Assembly: GCF_040869035.1 (NCBI RefSeq)
Contig: NZ_CP162101.1
Coordinates: 434,001-498,000 of the forward strand
DNA length: 64,000 nucleotides
Direction: 5' to 3'
Origin: Vibrio sp. NTOU-M3
GTDB taxonomy: Bacteria > Pseudomonadota > Gammaproteobacteria > Enterobacterales > Vibrionaceae
Shown here: positions 7,457 to 16,436 of the stretch, one piece after another
Layout: the number at the start of each line of letters is the position of its first letter
Position numbering within the stretch: position 1 is the stretch's first letter
The notes under the pieces: model-generated
Databases searched by the model: none
What the model was told of the DNA's origin: nothing
Seen by the model: the letters and a program-made list of their open reading frames with translations, nothing else
Translations under genes and position numbers: made by a program

Positions 7457-8707
7457 TTACTGATTACGCTTTTTCTTCTTTTTACCAGTACCTGCTGGTT
7501 TTGCGCGTGGTTTCATCGGTAAAAAGTAAGCTTCACTTTGGTCGTCTTCTACTTCAAAACCTTCAACTTGCTCACGCTCAAGCTGGAACTTATTTTTCTT
7601 TTCTATCACTTTAAAATGGTGATAGTCATCGTAATCGATAAGAGATAATCCCAGACCAACTTCACCAGCACGACCACTTCGTCCGATTCGATGCATATAG
7701 TCGGCAGGGCTACGTGGAAGATCAAAGTTGATAACAACCGGCAGTTTTTCGATATCAAGACCGCGCGCTGCAATATCGGTAGCGATAAGGACTTGAATCT
7801 CTCCAGATTTAAAACCGTCAAGAACACGAGTACGAGCACCCTGCCCTTTATCACCATGGAAAACCTCGGCCGTAATACCACGTTTCGACAGTTTTTGTGC
7901 TAGGTGGTTACAGGCATTTTTGGCATTCACAAAAATCAAAGTCTGTCGCCACTGGTGCTGCTTGATTAAGTGCGCCAGTACGGCAGTCTTTTGACCTTTA
8001 TTGACGCTAAACACACGCTGCACCAAAGTACTGGCTTCAGCGCTTTGCAATTGAATTTCAATAGGCGCTTGAAGTAAGTTTTGAGCTAAGTTGGTCACTT
8101 TATCAGGGAAGGTGGCAGAAAATAGCAGGGTCTGCTTCTTCTCTGGCAGCAAAGCAAGGATCTTATTCAGTTCTTCCGTAAACCCGAGACTTAACATGCG
8201 ATCGGCTTCATCAAGAACAAGTGTTTCTACTTTATCTAACTTAATCGCATTACTAGAGACGAGATCAAGCAATCGACCCGGTGTCGCGACAATGATGTCA
8301 CACCCACCACGAAGCGCCAGCATTTGCGGGTTCACTGATACACCACCAAACACCGAAACCGTTTTGATCTTATCTCTAAGATGGTAAGAGTAGGACTTAA
8401 TGTTGTAAGCCACCTGTGATGCCAATTCACGAGTTGGAACTAAAATCAGGTGAGACGCAAAGTTACCACGGCGAGAGTTGGCGGTATCTTGCTGAAGAAT
8501 CTTTTGCAGAATTGGCAGCGAAAAAGCAGCCGTTTTACCAGACCCGGTATTGGCTCCACCAACCAGATCTCGTCCATCCAATATATGAGGAATGGCATGA
8601 GATTGAATAGGTGTCGGTTGACTATATTCTAATGCTTCTAGTCGCTCGATTAAGGTTGGCATTAGGCCAAGGTCGGCAAACGTCGCTTGCTGTGTATTAT
8701 CTGTCAT
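7457..8707 (-). CDS. DEAD-box RNA helicase
   Basis: 416 aa. Q motif FADLGLMPTLIERLEALEY and PTPIQ; motif I GANTGSGKT (Asn in place of the usual Gln); PTRELASQ; GG and TPGRLLD; motif II DEAD; motif III SAT; then helicase C with TDIAARGLDI and HRIGRSGRAG. It unwinds RNA duplexes with ATP in ribosome assembly or mRNA decay. The tail from about 390 is basic and ends KKKKKRNQ. Length and tail fit the RhlE/SrmB-like group; which one cannot be settled. Confidence 0.9.
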   Translation of the reverse strand: MTDNTQQATFADLGLMPTLIERLEALEYSQPTPIQSHAIPHILDGRDLVGGANTGSGKTAAFSLPILQKILQQDTANSRRGNFASHLILVPTRELASQVAYNIKSYSYHLRDKIKTVSVFGGVSVNPQMLALRGGCDIIVATPGRLLDLVSSNAIKLDKVETLVLDEADRMLSLGFTEELNKILALLPEKKQTLLFSATFPDKVTNLAQNLLQAPIEIQLQSAEASTLVQRVFSVNKGQKTAVLAHLIKQHQWRQTLIFVNAKNACNHLAQKLSKRGITAEVFHGDKGQGARTRVLDGFKSGEIQVLIATDIAARGLDIEKLPVVINFDLPRSPADYMHRIGRSGRAGEVGLGLSLIDYDDYHHFKVIEKKNKFQLEREQVEGFEVEDDQSEAYFLPMKPRAKPAGTGKKKKKRNQ

Positions 8708-9010
8708 TACGTGAATGGCTCGGTGCTAAGTAAAGGCCGTGTATCTTATGTTATTTAGCGCTAGGATGTTAGCGATAATGCGGTAAAAAGAGTCAGGATG
8801 AAAATCCCACTCTTTTGAAACAATACAAGCTGTATTGTGAGATTGAATGAGGTAGCTGCGAAAGATCAAAGTGCGTGAGTAACTTTGCAAATTTAGCAAA
8901 AGGCAATGACCTGCTCCCGTTCGTTCTAACTTATTTATTGAGAGGATATTCTTGAGAAAGGTAAAGTTTGCCTTATATGCTGATGTTCAGCATATAAGGC
9001 AGCAACATTA
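8708..9010. other. Intergenic region with two hairpins
   Basis: 303 bp without a gene. It holds a small inverted repeat CAATACA-agc-TGTATTG (8821-8837), a possible operator about 115 bp before the helicase start, and a 15-bp perfect stem (8969-8983 and 8987-9001, TGT loop) just after the stop of the RidA-fusion gene. The latter may stabilise or end that mRNA, although no T-run follows on the minus strand. Confidence 0.5.
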
Positions 9011-10276
9011 TTATTTTGTTGGAGGCGTGCCTTCAGCATTTGAAACAACCGCATCAATTTGAATCAATGCGCCTGATTGTATCTTTTCAACGCCAATCAC
9101 TGTTCTTGCCGGGAGTTTGCTATTAAAAAACGTCGTGTATACCTCATCAACCATATTCAGATCAGCCATGTCAGTTAGCTGAATATTGACCTTGACCAAA
9201 TCATCCATTTCATGACCAATGCTTTCAACGATGGACTTAATGTGTGCTAGACATTGCTTAGCCTGCTCGCCAGTATTCCCTTCAACTAGTTGTCCTGTTT
9301 GTGCATCCACAGGAAGCTGAGCTGAGATATGGTTGTAGTGAGAGAAAGCAACAGTTTGCGTGGAAAGCGCACTAATAGGCGCTAAGTCAGTATTGTTCGC
9401 GCGAATCACAATCCCGTGTCTGTCTTCCACTTCTTGTGGTGGTGTGCCATCACCATGAGAAATCACCGCATCAATTTGAACCAGTGCGTTCATTGGTAAG
9501 CCCGCCGCTTGTGTCACTGTACGCGCTGGAACATAAGCAACACTGCGAGCGATGGCCGATTCAGGGAAGAAGGTCATGTACACTTCGTTCACTATCTCAA
9601 TATCCGCAAGATCTCTTACCTGAATGCCCACTTTTACAATGTCATCAAACGGCACATCAATGCTTTCTAGAACAGTCTTTAGGTTACGCAAACATTGAGC
9701 GGTTTGAGCCTTGATTCCACCTTCAACCAAAGCGCCTGTATTAGGATCAATTGGCAACTGCGCAGATAGGTTGTTGTAGTGTGAAAATGCAACTGAATGC
9801 GTCGATGTCGCACTCTTCGTCACGCTATCGCAGTTTCTTGCCTGCTTAATCAACGCACATGGTTCTTGAGGCTGAGTACCTTCACCATTAGAGATTAAAG
9901 CGTCAACCTGAATCAATGCATCATTGTTTGGTAGCTCAGCAACGGCAGACACCGTTTTAGTTGGAAAGTATTCAGTAAAGAATGTTGCCATCACTTCGTT
10001 TACGGCTTCTGCATCATCAATGTTCTTGAGGAATACGTTAACTTTAACCACATCATCCATCACATGCTCAATACTCTCTACGATAGATTTGATGTTTTCA
10101 AAACATTGCTTAGCTTGCGCCTTGATGTCCCCTACCACCAGCTCACCGCTTTTCGGATCAAGCGGCAGTTGCGCTGAGATATTGTTGTAGTGAGAGAAGG
10201 CAACGCTTTGAGTAGAGAGTGCATGGATTGGCGCTAGGTCTGTATTTCGAGATAGCTTGATGATCTTACCGCTCAT
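9011..10276 (-). CDS. Triple RidA-domain fusion protein
   Basis: 421 aa built of three RidA/YjgF domains in tandem, roughly 1-135, 140-280 and 290-421. Each carries the same anchors: STQSVAFSHYNNISAQLP, STHSVAFSHYNNLSAQLP and STQTVAFSHYNHISAQLP; DDVVKVNV, DDIVKVGI and DDLVKVNI; and end strands ALIQVDALIS, ALVQIDAVIS and ALIQIDAVVS. RidA deaminates reactive enamine/imine intermediates as a homotrimer with active sites between subunits, so one chain here could form the whole trimer. The catalytic Arg position is ART in domains 2 and 3 but TKT (Lys) in domain 1, suggesting unequal sites. Sequence identity among domains points to internal duplication. Confidence 0.88.
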   Translation of the reverse strand: MSGKIIKLSRNTDLAPIHALSTQSVAFSHYNNISAQLPLDPKSGELVVGDIKAQAKQCFENIKSIVESIEHVMDDVVKVNVFLKNIDDAEAVNEVMATFFTEYFPTKTVSAVAELPNNDALIQVDALISNGEGTQPQEPCALIKQARNCDSVTKSATSTHSVAFSHYNNLSAQLPIDPNTGALVEGGIKAQTAQCLRNLKTVLESIDVPFDDIVKVGIQVRDLADIEIVNEVYMTFFPESAIARSVAYVPARTVTQAAGLPMNALVQIDAVISHGDGTPPQEVEDRHGIVIRANNTDLAPISALSTQTVAFSHYNHISAQLPVDAQTGQLVEGNTGEQAKQCLAHIKSIVESIGHEMDDLVKVNIQLTDMADLNMVDEVYTTFFNSKLPARTVIGVEKIQSGALIQIDAVVSNAEGTPPTK

Positions 10277-10680
10277 GATGATAGGTATCCTTATAATAGG
10301 TTTGTAGGGTATTTTGATAGTTATTATTTAGGGCTTATCTTTCTAAGAGAGCTGATGGTAATTCAAGGCTATTTCCATGAGTGTGATGAATTTCAAAATT
10401 CAATTTCACTAGCAACCTGACACTTTTGGGATAATTAGTCAGGACAAAACTAAATATCCGAACGATCCAGAATAAACCTCACTATGTTTCTTTAATAAGC
10501 GTATTCATCCTCTGAAAATGAATATATAGCATTTAGAATATGCCGTTTATTTAGGGTTAGATATTCAAATATGATGGCGGCTTCACAACATACCGAGGAA
10601 ACGACCCGCTCCCTACCAAATCGAGTGCTTTGATACCCACATTTAATGAATAGATTTTTGTTTGAAATATCGCAGATACA

Positions 10681-10707
10681 AAAAAGCCGACTCTGCGTCG
10701 GCTTTTT
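10681..10707. terminator. Intrinsic terminator after broken gene
   Basis: Eleven-bp stem AAAAAGCCGAC (10681-10691) and GTCGGCTTTTT (10697-10707), 5-nt loop. On the minus strand it lies 17 nt after the stop codon of the truncated frame 10725-10937, exactly where a real gene's terminator would be. Confidence 0.85.
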
Positions 10708-10724
10708 AAACAATCTTTCTACAT

Positions 10725-10937
10725 TCACATTAAAGACTTAACAACCTCAGCTAAGCCTTGAATCTTCAGCGGGGTGATGAATTTTAGCAGCTCCATTAAC
10801 GCCTTTCTCAGAAGCTTTTTATCAAGCGGCTTTAACGGGCTTATATTTATTGCTGTAACTAATGGACATTTTTCAGTTAGCGCTTTTGCTAAATTGGTAG
10901 GATACGGATTAGGAGAGGTACAGCTCAGGTGACATTT
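10725..10937 (-). pseudogene. C-terminal remnant of an unidentified gene
   Basis: A minus-strand frame of 70 codons runs from just after a TAA (10938-10940) to a TGA at 10725-10727 and has no ATG start. It reads coherent protein-like sequence (TSPNPYPTNLAKALTEKCP, then PLKPLDKKLLRKALMELLKF) and is followed by a strong terminator, so it looks like the surviving 3' end of a gene whose 5' part is lost. An ATG in another frame (MSPELYLS, then stop) abuts it, hinting at a frameshift. Family not recognised. The Cys-Pro-rich start slightly recalls phage outer spanins, but the rest does not fit. Confidence 0.45.
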
Positions 10938-11096
10938 TTAGAATGCACTCCAAACTGAAGCACAAAAACTTTGCACAGAAGACTGGTCAATTCAAATTGT
11001 TTAGAGGTATTCAATTGTTTGATGCCACTCTCTGATCATTTTGGTGTTATACAATAAAATGCATCACAACAAGATGAATAAATTATTGGAAGTCAG

Positions 11097-12422
11097 ATGG
11101 CTAAAGTCGAAATGCAGTTATTGCTGTACCAGTTCTTGCAGAAGCATCAAACAGAGAGTTCAACTTTCACCAAACAAGAGCTTATCGCGCATGTAGGCTG
11201 GAAGCCAAGTACATTCAAATCTTACTACGGGAAGGGTCAGATAACTCAATTCTTAGCAGAGATTGGAGTTAATACATACGAAGCAATAAATGTACTAGAT
11301 GTAAGTTTTATCGAGTTCAAAAAGCGTTTATCTCAGAGTAAGCACTATCAAGAGCTAGGTCATAAATGTAAATCTAACTTAGCTAAAGCCCTGCTCAAAA
11401 AGTCCAAAGATAACATGATGCTTGCATTAGAGCTTTACAACAGACCATCACTTGAAAACAAGTTAGATGGATTTGTAATGATGTATTCAACTGCTTGGGA
11501 GCAGCTTCTAAAAGCAATTATCATTGAGCGAGATGGTGAAGAAGCAGTATTCGAGAAAGCGAATAAGCAAGGCGTAAAGAAAACAATATCTTTGAGGCAA
11601 TGCTTGGATAAATTGTTCAAAGAAAATGACAATGTAAGAAAGAATATCTCTCGTATAGCTGATTGGCGTGATGGTGCTGTTCATCTACTTATGCCTGAGC
11701 TTCAAGGGTTGGCTTCTCGCATATTCCAATCTGGTGTGCTGAATTATTCATCTAAGTTTCAGGAGTTTGCAGAGGTACCATTTATGCGTTCTCAGCATGC
11801 TGGAATGATATCTCTAGTTGGTGATTTTAAGATGCCACCAAAGCCAGTGTTGCAATCATTGTATGGTAAGGCAGCGGAAGATATGCTCGAACTAGCTCAA
11901 ACTGTGCAAGATGAAATCGAGAAAGAAGATGATATTGAGTTCGCTATACCGATTAACGTATCACTTGTGTATGCTCGTGATGAGAAAGACAGTCAGATAA
12001 TACTTGCTGCTGCTAACGGTAAAGCTCAGGACTTGGAGCAGTTGAAAAAGGCTCTTATAGTTGAGAAGCAAATAGATCCAGAGAAAACTCATACTTTCAC
12101 TCAAAAGACTGCTATTGATGCTATTAATAAGACCCTTCACACTAACTACGATATGGCAAAACTAGAAAAGTGCTTAGTAGCTCGAGACAAAAAGGGAAAG
12201 CCAACAATAAATAGTCATTGCTTCCAAGCAGCAATCTCAAAGCTGAACTGGAAAGCAACTTGTAACAAGCACCACCACTATCAAAAGATATCTAACACAC
12301 ATATTTATTCCCAAGATGCGGTTGATGAGCTCGTTAGGCAGATTACGACGAAGGATAATTTTATCAAGCAAGCAAAATCTCAAGCTAAGAAAAAAAGAAA
12401 TAAACCGGCTGCTCTCGCTTAA
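11097..12422 (+). CDS. DUF3644-domain protein with HEPN-type motif, candidate defence gene
   Basis: 441 aa. Residues 20-60 (FTKQELIAHVGWKPSTFKSY) look like a helix-turn-helix. Residues about 118-230 match DUF3644: LENKLDGFVMMYSTAWEQLLKA, SLRQCLDKLF, and RIADWRDGAVHLLMPEL. The RDGAVH at 191-196 is an RX4H motif, as in HEPN ribonucleases. The C-terminal third holds NSHCFQAAISKLNW, CNKHHHY and YSQDAVDELV, and ends in a Lys-rich tail. DUF3644 genes are often found in defence islands, so an abortive-infection RNase role is reasonable but inferred. It is an orphan, flanked by decayed sequence on both sides, and its codon usage is less Vibrio-like than its neighbours: signs of transfer. Confidence 0.7.
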   Translation: MAKVEMQLLLYQFLQKHQTESSTFTKQELIAHVGWKPSTFKSYYGKGQITQFLAEIGVNTYEAINVLDVSFIEFKKRLSQSKHYQELGHKCKSNLAKALLKKSKDNMMLALELYNRPSLENKLDGFVMMYSTAWEQLLKAIIIERDGEEAVFEKANKQGVKKTISLRQCLDKLFKENDNVRKNISRIADWRDGAVHLLMPELQGLASRIFQSGVLNYSSKFQEFAEVPFMRSQHAGMISLVGDFKMPPKPVLQSLYGKAAEDMLELAQTVQDEIEKEDDIEFAIPINVSLVYARDEKDSQIILAAANGKAQDLEQLKKALIVEKQIDPEKTHTFTQKTAIDAINKTLHTNYDMAKLEKCLVARDKKGKPTINSHCFQAAISKLNWKATCNKHHHYQKISNTHIYSQDAVDELVRQITTKDNFIKQAKSQAKKKRNKPAALA

Positions 12423-12760
12423 ATATTATCGATATAGCTCCTTTTGATATTGGCTAGGAGCCAGTTATTAATCTCCCTCTAATTTCTAGGCAGATTACTT
12501 GCGTTAGAAAAAGTAACTCGACTAAGTGTCACGCAATGCAACAATGGCGTCAGTACTAACAACGAATGGGGCACTTTCGAGCTAGAAAGTACCACGGGTA
12601 AACGTTAACTGGATGAAGATTCAGGAAAAAAACGGGTTTCCAGTTGGTCTAGTGAATATCCGGAAATGGCACAGAATTACCGCCTTTAGCAACTAAATTT
12701 CTACTACGTTACCCGTCTGATAGTGATAGAATCTCCGCATCACAATTATCGAGAAACTCT
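12423..12760. other. Decayed interval right of the DUF3644 gene
   Basis: 338 bp without an intact gene. Two short + strand stretches in nearby frames (around 12528-12606 and 12610-12690) read like coding sequence interrupted by stops, for example CNNGVSTNNEWGTFELE and VSSWSSEYPEMAQNY, so this may be gene debris. Family not identified. The last 60 bp hold the promoter and ribosome site (GAGAAACTCT) of the next gene. Confidence 0.35.
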
Positions 12761-13099
12761 ATGTTTATCCATCATGTCAACGGCATCGACTGGCTGGTGA
12801 TTACCGCTTTTGAAGAACTGAAACCTATATTTATCGAAGACGCTGGTGCGATCCCTTCTTGCTTCTCTAGCGCTAGCGAATTGAGCCTGATTGATCAAGC
12901 CAAGCGCACTTATGGATATTTGCCTCCGCTCAGCGGCGTAATCACCGATACTGGTACTTTTCAAAGCAAAGATAACGAAGAAGATTTGAACCCACAGCTT
13001 GCCTGCCTAGTTGAGGGACGTGGTCGGGTATTTATCTATCACGGCGGTTTTGTAGCATTTGTGGATGACGAGCAAACCTTTATTACCCGAATGGATTAA
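12761..13099 (+). CDS. Small protein of unknown function
   Basis: 112 aa; not recognised. It is acidic, with no signal peptide or membrane segment. It begins MFIHHVNGIDWLVITAFEEL and ends GRVFIYHGGFVAFVDDEQTF. Mixed alpha/beta pattern with two Cys (C34 and C87). A terminator lies at 13213-13243. It appears to be the first ordinary chromosomal gene after the 10.3-12.7 kb island. Confidence 0.65.
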   Translation: MFIHHVNGIDWLVITAFEELKPIFIEDAGAIPSCFSSASELSLIDQAKRTYGYLPPLSGVITDTGTFQSKDNEEDLNPQLACLVEGRGRVFIYHGGFVAFVDDEQTFITRMD

Positions 13100-13212
13100 A
13101 ACTATTCAGTAAGTTGAAATCGGCCAATTGAATGGATCTTGTTCCACGCTTCAATAACAAAAGTGATGCTGCGGTAAACTGGCAAGCTGTACCTTATCAA
13201 AGAATGAGGTAA

Positions 13213-13243
13213 AAAAGAGTCAGCCTGACGGTCTGACTCTTTT
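13213..13243. terminator. Bidirectional intrinsic terminator
   Basis: Stem AAAAGAGTCAG (13213-13223) and CTGACTCTTTT (13233-13243), 9-nt loop, between converging genes (12761-13099 + and 13373-14695 -). Nothing else is seen in 13100-13372. Confidence 0.85.
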
Positions 13244-13372
13244 AAATAAAAACACATGGTATTGTCGAAGAAACTAAAGATGCTTTGGTCGGTTGCAGTC
13301 ACTGATTACTTGGATTGGTGACCCAGCCAAATAATCAACTGACTTAAAGGCAGCATAAATTATGCGTACATT

Positions 13373-14695
13373 TTACTTAGCCACATTACCTGCAACGTTC
13401 AATGCATCCCATGTTCTGGAGAAAGGAGGAGCATAACTAAAATCGAGATAGCCTAATTGTTGGGTCGTCATCTTCGCTGTGATGGCAACGGATAATGCAT
13501 TTAATCGACCAATCGCACCTTTCTTGCCTACAATTTCGCCGCCCAGCAAAACATTAGAAGTTGGGTCATAAAGCAATTTCACTTTGATGTCTTCTTGACC
13601 CGGATAATAATCAGTCTGATTTTTGTCTTTAATAAGTGACGTTTTGAACGGCACCTGATGTTGGCTTGCTAACCACTCGGTTACCCCAGTGCTAGCTAAC
13701 TCATAATCTAACACTTTTAAGGACGCCGAACCCAAGAAACCATTAAGTACCGAGTCTTTTCCCGCCAGCTTATCTGCCATCATCCGAGCTTGTTTATTCG
13801 CTGTCGTTGCGAGTGGTGAATAGACCGTATCACCCAGTGATAAATGGTGTGCAACCGCGCAATCACCAACCGCATAAATGCTCGGAGCTTGCGTCGCACC
13901 AAATTCATCAACAAGCAATGCGCCGTTAGCAGCTTTGGACAGATTAAACATCTCGGTATTGGGACGAAATCCGAGCGCTAATATCACGATATCTGCTTCA
14001 ATCTCTCCGTTATTGGTCGCTATAATGTAACCGCCTTGCTTACCATCACTAATCCCCTCTACTAAGGTATTGGTCATCAAGTTAGTGCCTGTCGCTGCAA
14101 TTGCTTGTTCGACCTCATTAATCATTTCTGGGCTAAACTGACGACTCATAATGTGCGGTTCACGTTCAATCAGCGTAATCTGTTTTCCTAAGTCATGAGC
14201 TGCATCAAACACTTCCAAACCAATAAAACCGGCCCCTATTATGGCTAGCCGAGATTTTCCACTGTCTTGCATCGCATTCTTTAGCGCAACACCATCCTCC
14301 ATGCTCGTAAGCGTATAGATGTTCTCCGTGTTATAGTCACCAAAATCAGGAACAATAGGCCGCGCACCGGTAGCGATAATGAGCGTGTCGTAATGTAACT
14401 GTTGTTCCTCATTTTCTCGCATTAATGTAATGGTTTTTTCAGTTTGGTTAAGCGCGACTACTGCGGTGTTAAGACGTATGTCTAGGCCAGACTGTTGAGC
14501 TTGTTCCGGGGTTCTAGAAATCATCCGATCCGTATCATCAAACTTACCTCCGATGAAATAAGGTAAGCCACAAGCCCCAAAAGAAATGTAACTTCGCTTT
14601 TCTATGACAACCACGTCATCAGTGGGTTTGTTTCTTTTATATTTGGCGGCAAAGCTCATACCTGCAGCGTTACCACCTATAATAACTACTTTCAT
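13373..14695 (-). CDS. cdr: CoA-disulfide reductase (FAD/NAD(P)H flavoprotein)
   Basis: 440 aa. The N-terminal FAD site is KVVIIGGNAAGMSFAAK (GxGxxG type, here GGNAAG). The single catalytic Cys is C42 in SFGACGLPYFIGG, the mark of CoA-disulfide reductases as opposed to the CXXXXC of glutathione reductase. A second Rossmann site IIGAGFIGLE lies near 150, FAD motif AVGDCA near 277, and the C-terminal dimerisation domain ends with SYAPPFSRTWDALNVAG. It reduces CoA disulfide or CoA-thiol mixed disulfides with NAD(P)H. The start at 14695 (ATG) is preferred to the GTG at 14701 for its ribosome-site spacing. It lies 59 nt after the cystine symporter, probably one transcript under the element at 16280-16310. 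Confidence 0.88.
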   Translation of the reverse strand: MKVVIIGGNAAGMSFAAKYKRNKPTDDVVVIEKRSYISFGACGLPYFIGGKFDDTDRMISRTPEQAQQSGLDIRLNTAVVALNQTEKTITLMRENEEQQLHYDTLIIATGARPIVPDFGDYNTENIYTLTSMEDGVALKNAMQDSGKSRLAIIGAGFIGLEVFDAAHDLGKQITLIEREPHIMSRQFSPEMINEVEQAIAATGTNLMTNTLVEGISDGKQGGYIIATNNGEIEADIVILALGFRPNTEMFNLSKAANGALLVDEFGATQAPSIYAVGDCAVAHHLSLGDTVYSPLATTANKQARMMADKLAGKDSVLNGFLGSASLKVLDYELASTGVTEWLASQHQVPFKTSLIKDKNQTDYYPGQEDIKVKLLYDPTSNVLLGGEIVGKKGAIGRLNALSVAITAKMTTQQLGYLDFSYAPPFSRTWDALNVAGNVAK

Positions 14696-14754
14696 TTTCA
14701 CTACCTAAGAGATAAAGAGCACTCACACAAGTGCTCATGTGCATAAACAGAATA

Positions 14755-16167
14755 TTAAACAGCGACCTTGCTGTTTTCAGTGGTTGCCACATGGCTATCC
14801 GCATTGTATTGCGTGATATCCAACGAGCCATTGCGTTTGGCGGTGATCACACCGGAGAGCATTGAACCTGAAATATTGAGAGCAGTACGAGCCATATCAA
14901 TCAAGGCTTCAATAGAAACCAAAATCGCAACCACCGTAATATCTAAGCCCATAATCGTCAGTACCGCGACGGCAGCAAACGTCGCGCCACCTCCAACACC
15001 AGCAATACCAAATGAGGCAATAGCAATGACGGCAATCAATTGGACGATAAAGCTTATATCAACTGGAATACCCATGACTTGTGCAGCCATAATGGCCAAC
15101 ATAGCTGGGTAAATACCTGCACAGCCGTTTTGGCCAATACTGGTGCCAAACGTTGCGGACATGTTTGCGGTTTCCTCGTCAACACCAAGGCGCTGAGTTT
15201 GAGTTTCTACATTGAGTGGGATCGCTGCCATGCTAGAGCGTGAACCAAAGCCAAACACAAGAACAGGCCATGATTTTTTAGCGAATGTCTTTGGTGACAA
15301 GCCAAACAGAGCAACCAGAATCAAGTGAATGATAAACATCACGCCAATGGCGACGTAGCTAGCAAGTAAGAAGCGCCCCATTTCTGCCAATGCAAACAGA
15401 TCATTGGTCATCATGAATTTGGTCATCAAAGCAAATACACCGTAAGGGGTTAGCTTAAGAATCTCACGCACCATCGACAACACCACTTCCTTAGCCGCGT
15501 TGATGAAATCGACAAAGCTTTGCACTTTCTCTGGCTTACGTTTTTTAACCTGAAGAATACTGTATCCCAAGAACATACCAAATAGCACAGTAGACAGTGT
15601 TGATGTTCGCTCTGACCCCGTCAGCATCTGGAATATATTTGTTGGAATGACGGATAACACAAGAGATGTGAGACCGTTGTTTGTCATTAACTCCTGAGTT
15701 GATAATAGTTTGTCACTTCGTGCTTCAATCGCACTGTTGGTGCCAACAACATGAACCAAACTCTTCGCATCAATATCAAATAGATAAATGCTGGCAATAC
15801 CAACGATGGCTGAGATAGCAACCGTTACAATCAGTACGCCAATGATTTTTGGTGCAATCTTAGACAATGCCCCATTCCCTTCCACGTTCATGATGGATGC
15901 GGTCATCGCAACAAACACCAACGGGATGACGATCATTTGTAGTAGCTTTATATAGCCATTACCAAAGATAGAAATAAGTTCAGCAAAGCGAATGCCCGCA
16001 TCGCTACCAGTGCCCAGTCCCAACTGAATCACGCCCCCAAATAGAAGGCCCGCAACTAGAGCGCTAAGAACTCGATAGTTAAAGCTTCTCTTCTGTGTTT
16101 TTAAACGAGCGAGAACAAAATAAAATCCAACAAATACTATGCTTAATACGACTAGTGTTAAACTCAT
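14755..16167 (-). CDS. tcyP: L-cystine symporter, TcyP/YdjN type
   Basis: 470 aa with about ten hydrophobic segments; a DAACS-family cation symporter (PF00375). It opens with SLTLVVLSIVFVGFYFVLAR, carries IKLLQMIVIPLVFVAMTASIMN near 75, GFGSRSSMAAIPLNVETQ near 305 (the hairpin 1 serine-rich motif), and GTSIGQNGCAGIYPAML near 345. Length and motifs fit the TcyP/YdjN cystine carriers rather than GltP glutamate carriers. It imports cystine across the inner membrane, giving cysteine for thiol synthesis. It is the first gene of a unit with CoA-disulfide reductase and is preceded by the same promoter-like element found upstream of the sigma factor and gshA genes. Confidence 0.85.
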   Translation of the reverse strand: MSLTLVVLSIVFVGFYFVLARLKTQKRSFNYRVLSALVAGLLFGGVIQLGLGTGSDAGIRFAELISIFGNGYIKLLQMIVIPLVFVAMTASIMNVEGNGALSKIAPKIIGVLIVTVAISAIVGIASIYLFDIDAKSLVHVVGTNSAIEARSDKLLSTQELMTNNGLTSLVLSVIPTNIFQMLTGSERTSTLSTVLFGMFLGYSILQVKKRKPEKVQSFVDFINAAKEVVLSMVREILKLTPYGVFALMTKFMMTNDLFALAEMGRFLLASYVAIGVMFIIHLILVALFGLSPKTFAKKSWPVLVFGFGSRSSMAAIPLNVETQTQRLGVDEETANMSATFGTSIGQNGCAGIYPAMLAIMAAQVMGIPVDISFIVQLIAVIAIASFGIAGVGGGATFAAVAVLTIMGLDITVVAILVSIEALIDMARTALNISGSMLSGVITAKRNGSLDITQYNADSHVATTENSKVAV

Positions 16168-16279
16168 GAAATACTCCCAAAATTCTAATCACTCACCTAT
16201 GAAAGAGGCGTTTACTCACCTTACATACCGACACCTTGTTTCAATTGCAGATAGTCGGACTTGGGGGGGTTGTAGAACT

Positions 16280-16310
16280 AAGACGCGGGAGAGAGTTAAA
16301 AGACGCAAAA
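16280..16310 (-). promoter_or_regulatory. SigZ-type promoter element, copy 1 (cystine symporter)
   Basis: On the minus strand: TTTTGCGTCTTTT (16310-16298), 12 nt, CGTCTT (16285-16280). Read as a promoter it is TGCGTC, 16-nt spacer, CGTCTT; the CGTC in the -10 position is common for ECF sigma factors. The symporter start is 112 nt downstream. Confidence 0.7.
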
Positions 16311-16360
16311 GAATCACGTTGAAGGTACGAAATAAACGCAAACTAAATCTTTTTCACTTT

Positions 16361-16391
16361 TTTTGCGTCTTTTTCGAAATCTCATCGTCTT
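16361..16391 (+). promoter_or_regulatory. SigZ-type promoter element, copy 2 (sigma factor gene)
   Basis: TTTTGCGTCTTTT (16361-16373), 12 nt, CGTCTT (16386-16391), identical in block and spacing to copies 1 and 3. It ends 45 nt before the sigma factor ATG, which points to autoregulation. Confidence 0.72.
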
Positions 16392-16436
16392 ACTAAGATT
16401 GCTACAACATTTCTATTAATTTGAGGTTCTGTAACC

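Larger units (their letters stand above)
10277..11096. other. 820-bp AT-rich interval with broken gene, left part of island
   Basis: No intact gene. It contains the terminator 10681-10707 and the truncated frame 10725-10937, described separately. The remaining sequence (10277-10680 and 10940-11096) gives only short frames without recognisable motifs or good ribosome sites. The interval likely records past insertion and deletion next to the DUF3644 gene. Confidence 0.5.

Noticed and set aside
8969..9001. Terminator after the RidA fusion gene
   Set aside because: Strong stem but no T-run on the minus strand, so listed only as a hairpin within the intergenic entry.
10725..10937. Possible phage outer-spanin (Rz1-like) gene
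   Set aside because: Only the Cys/Pro-rich start is similar; the charged helical remainder and lack of phage genes nearby do not fit.
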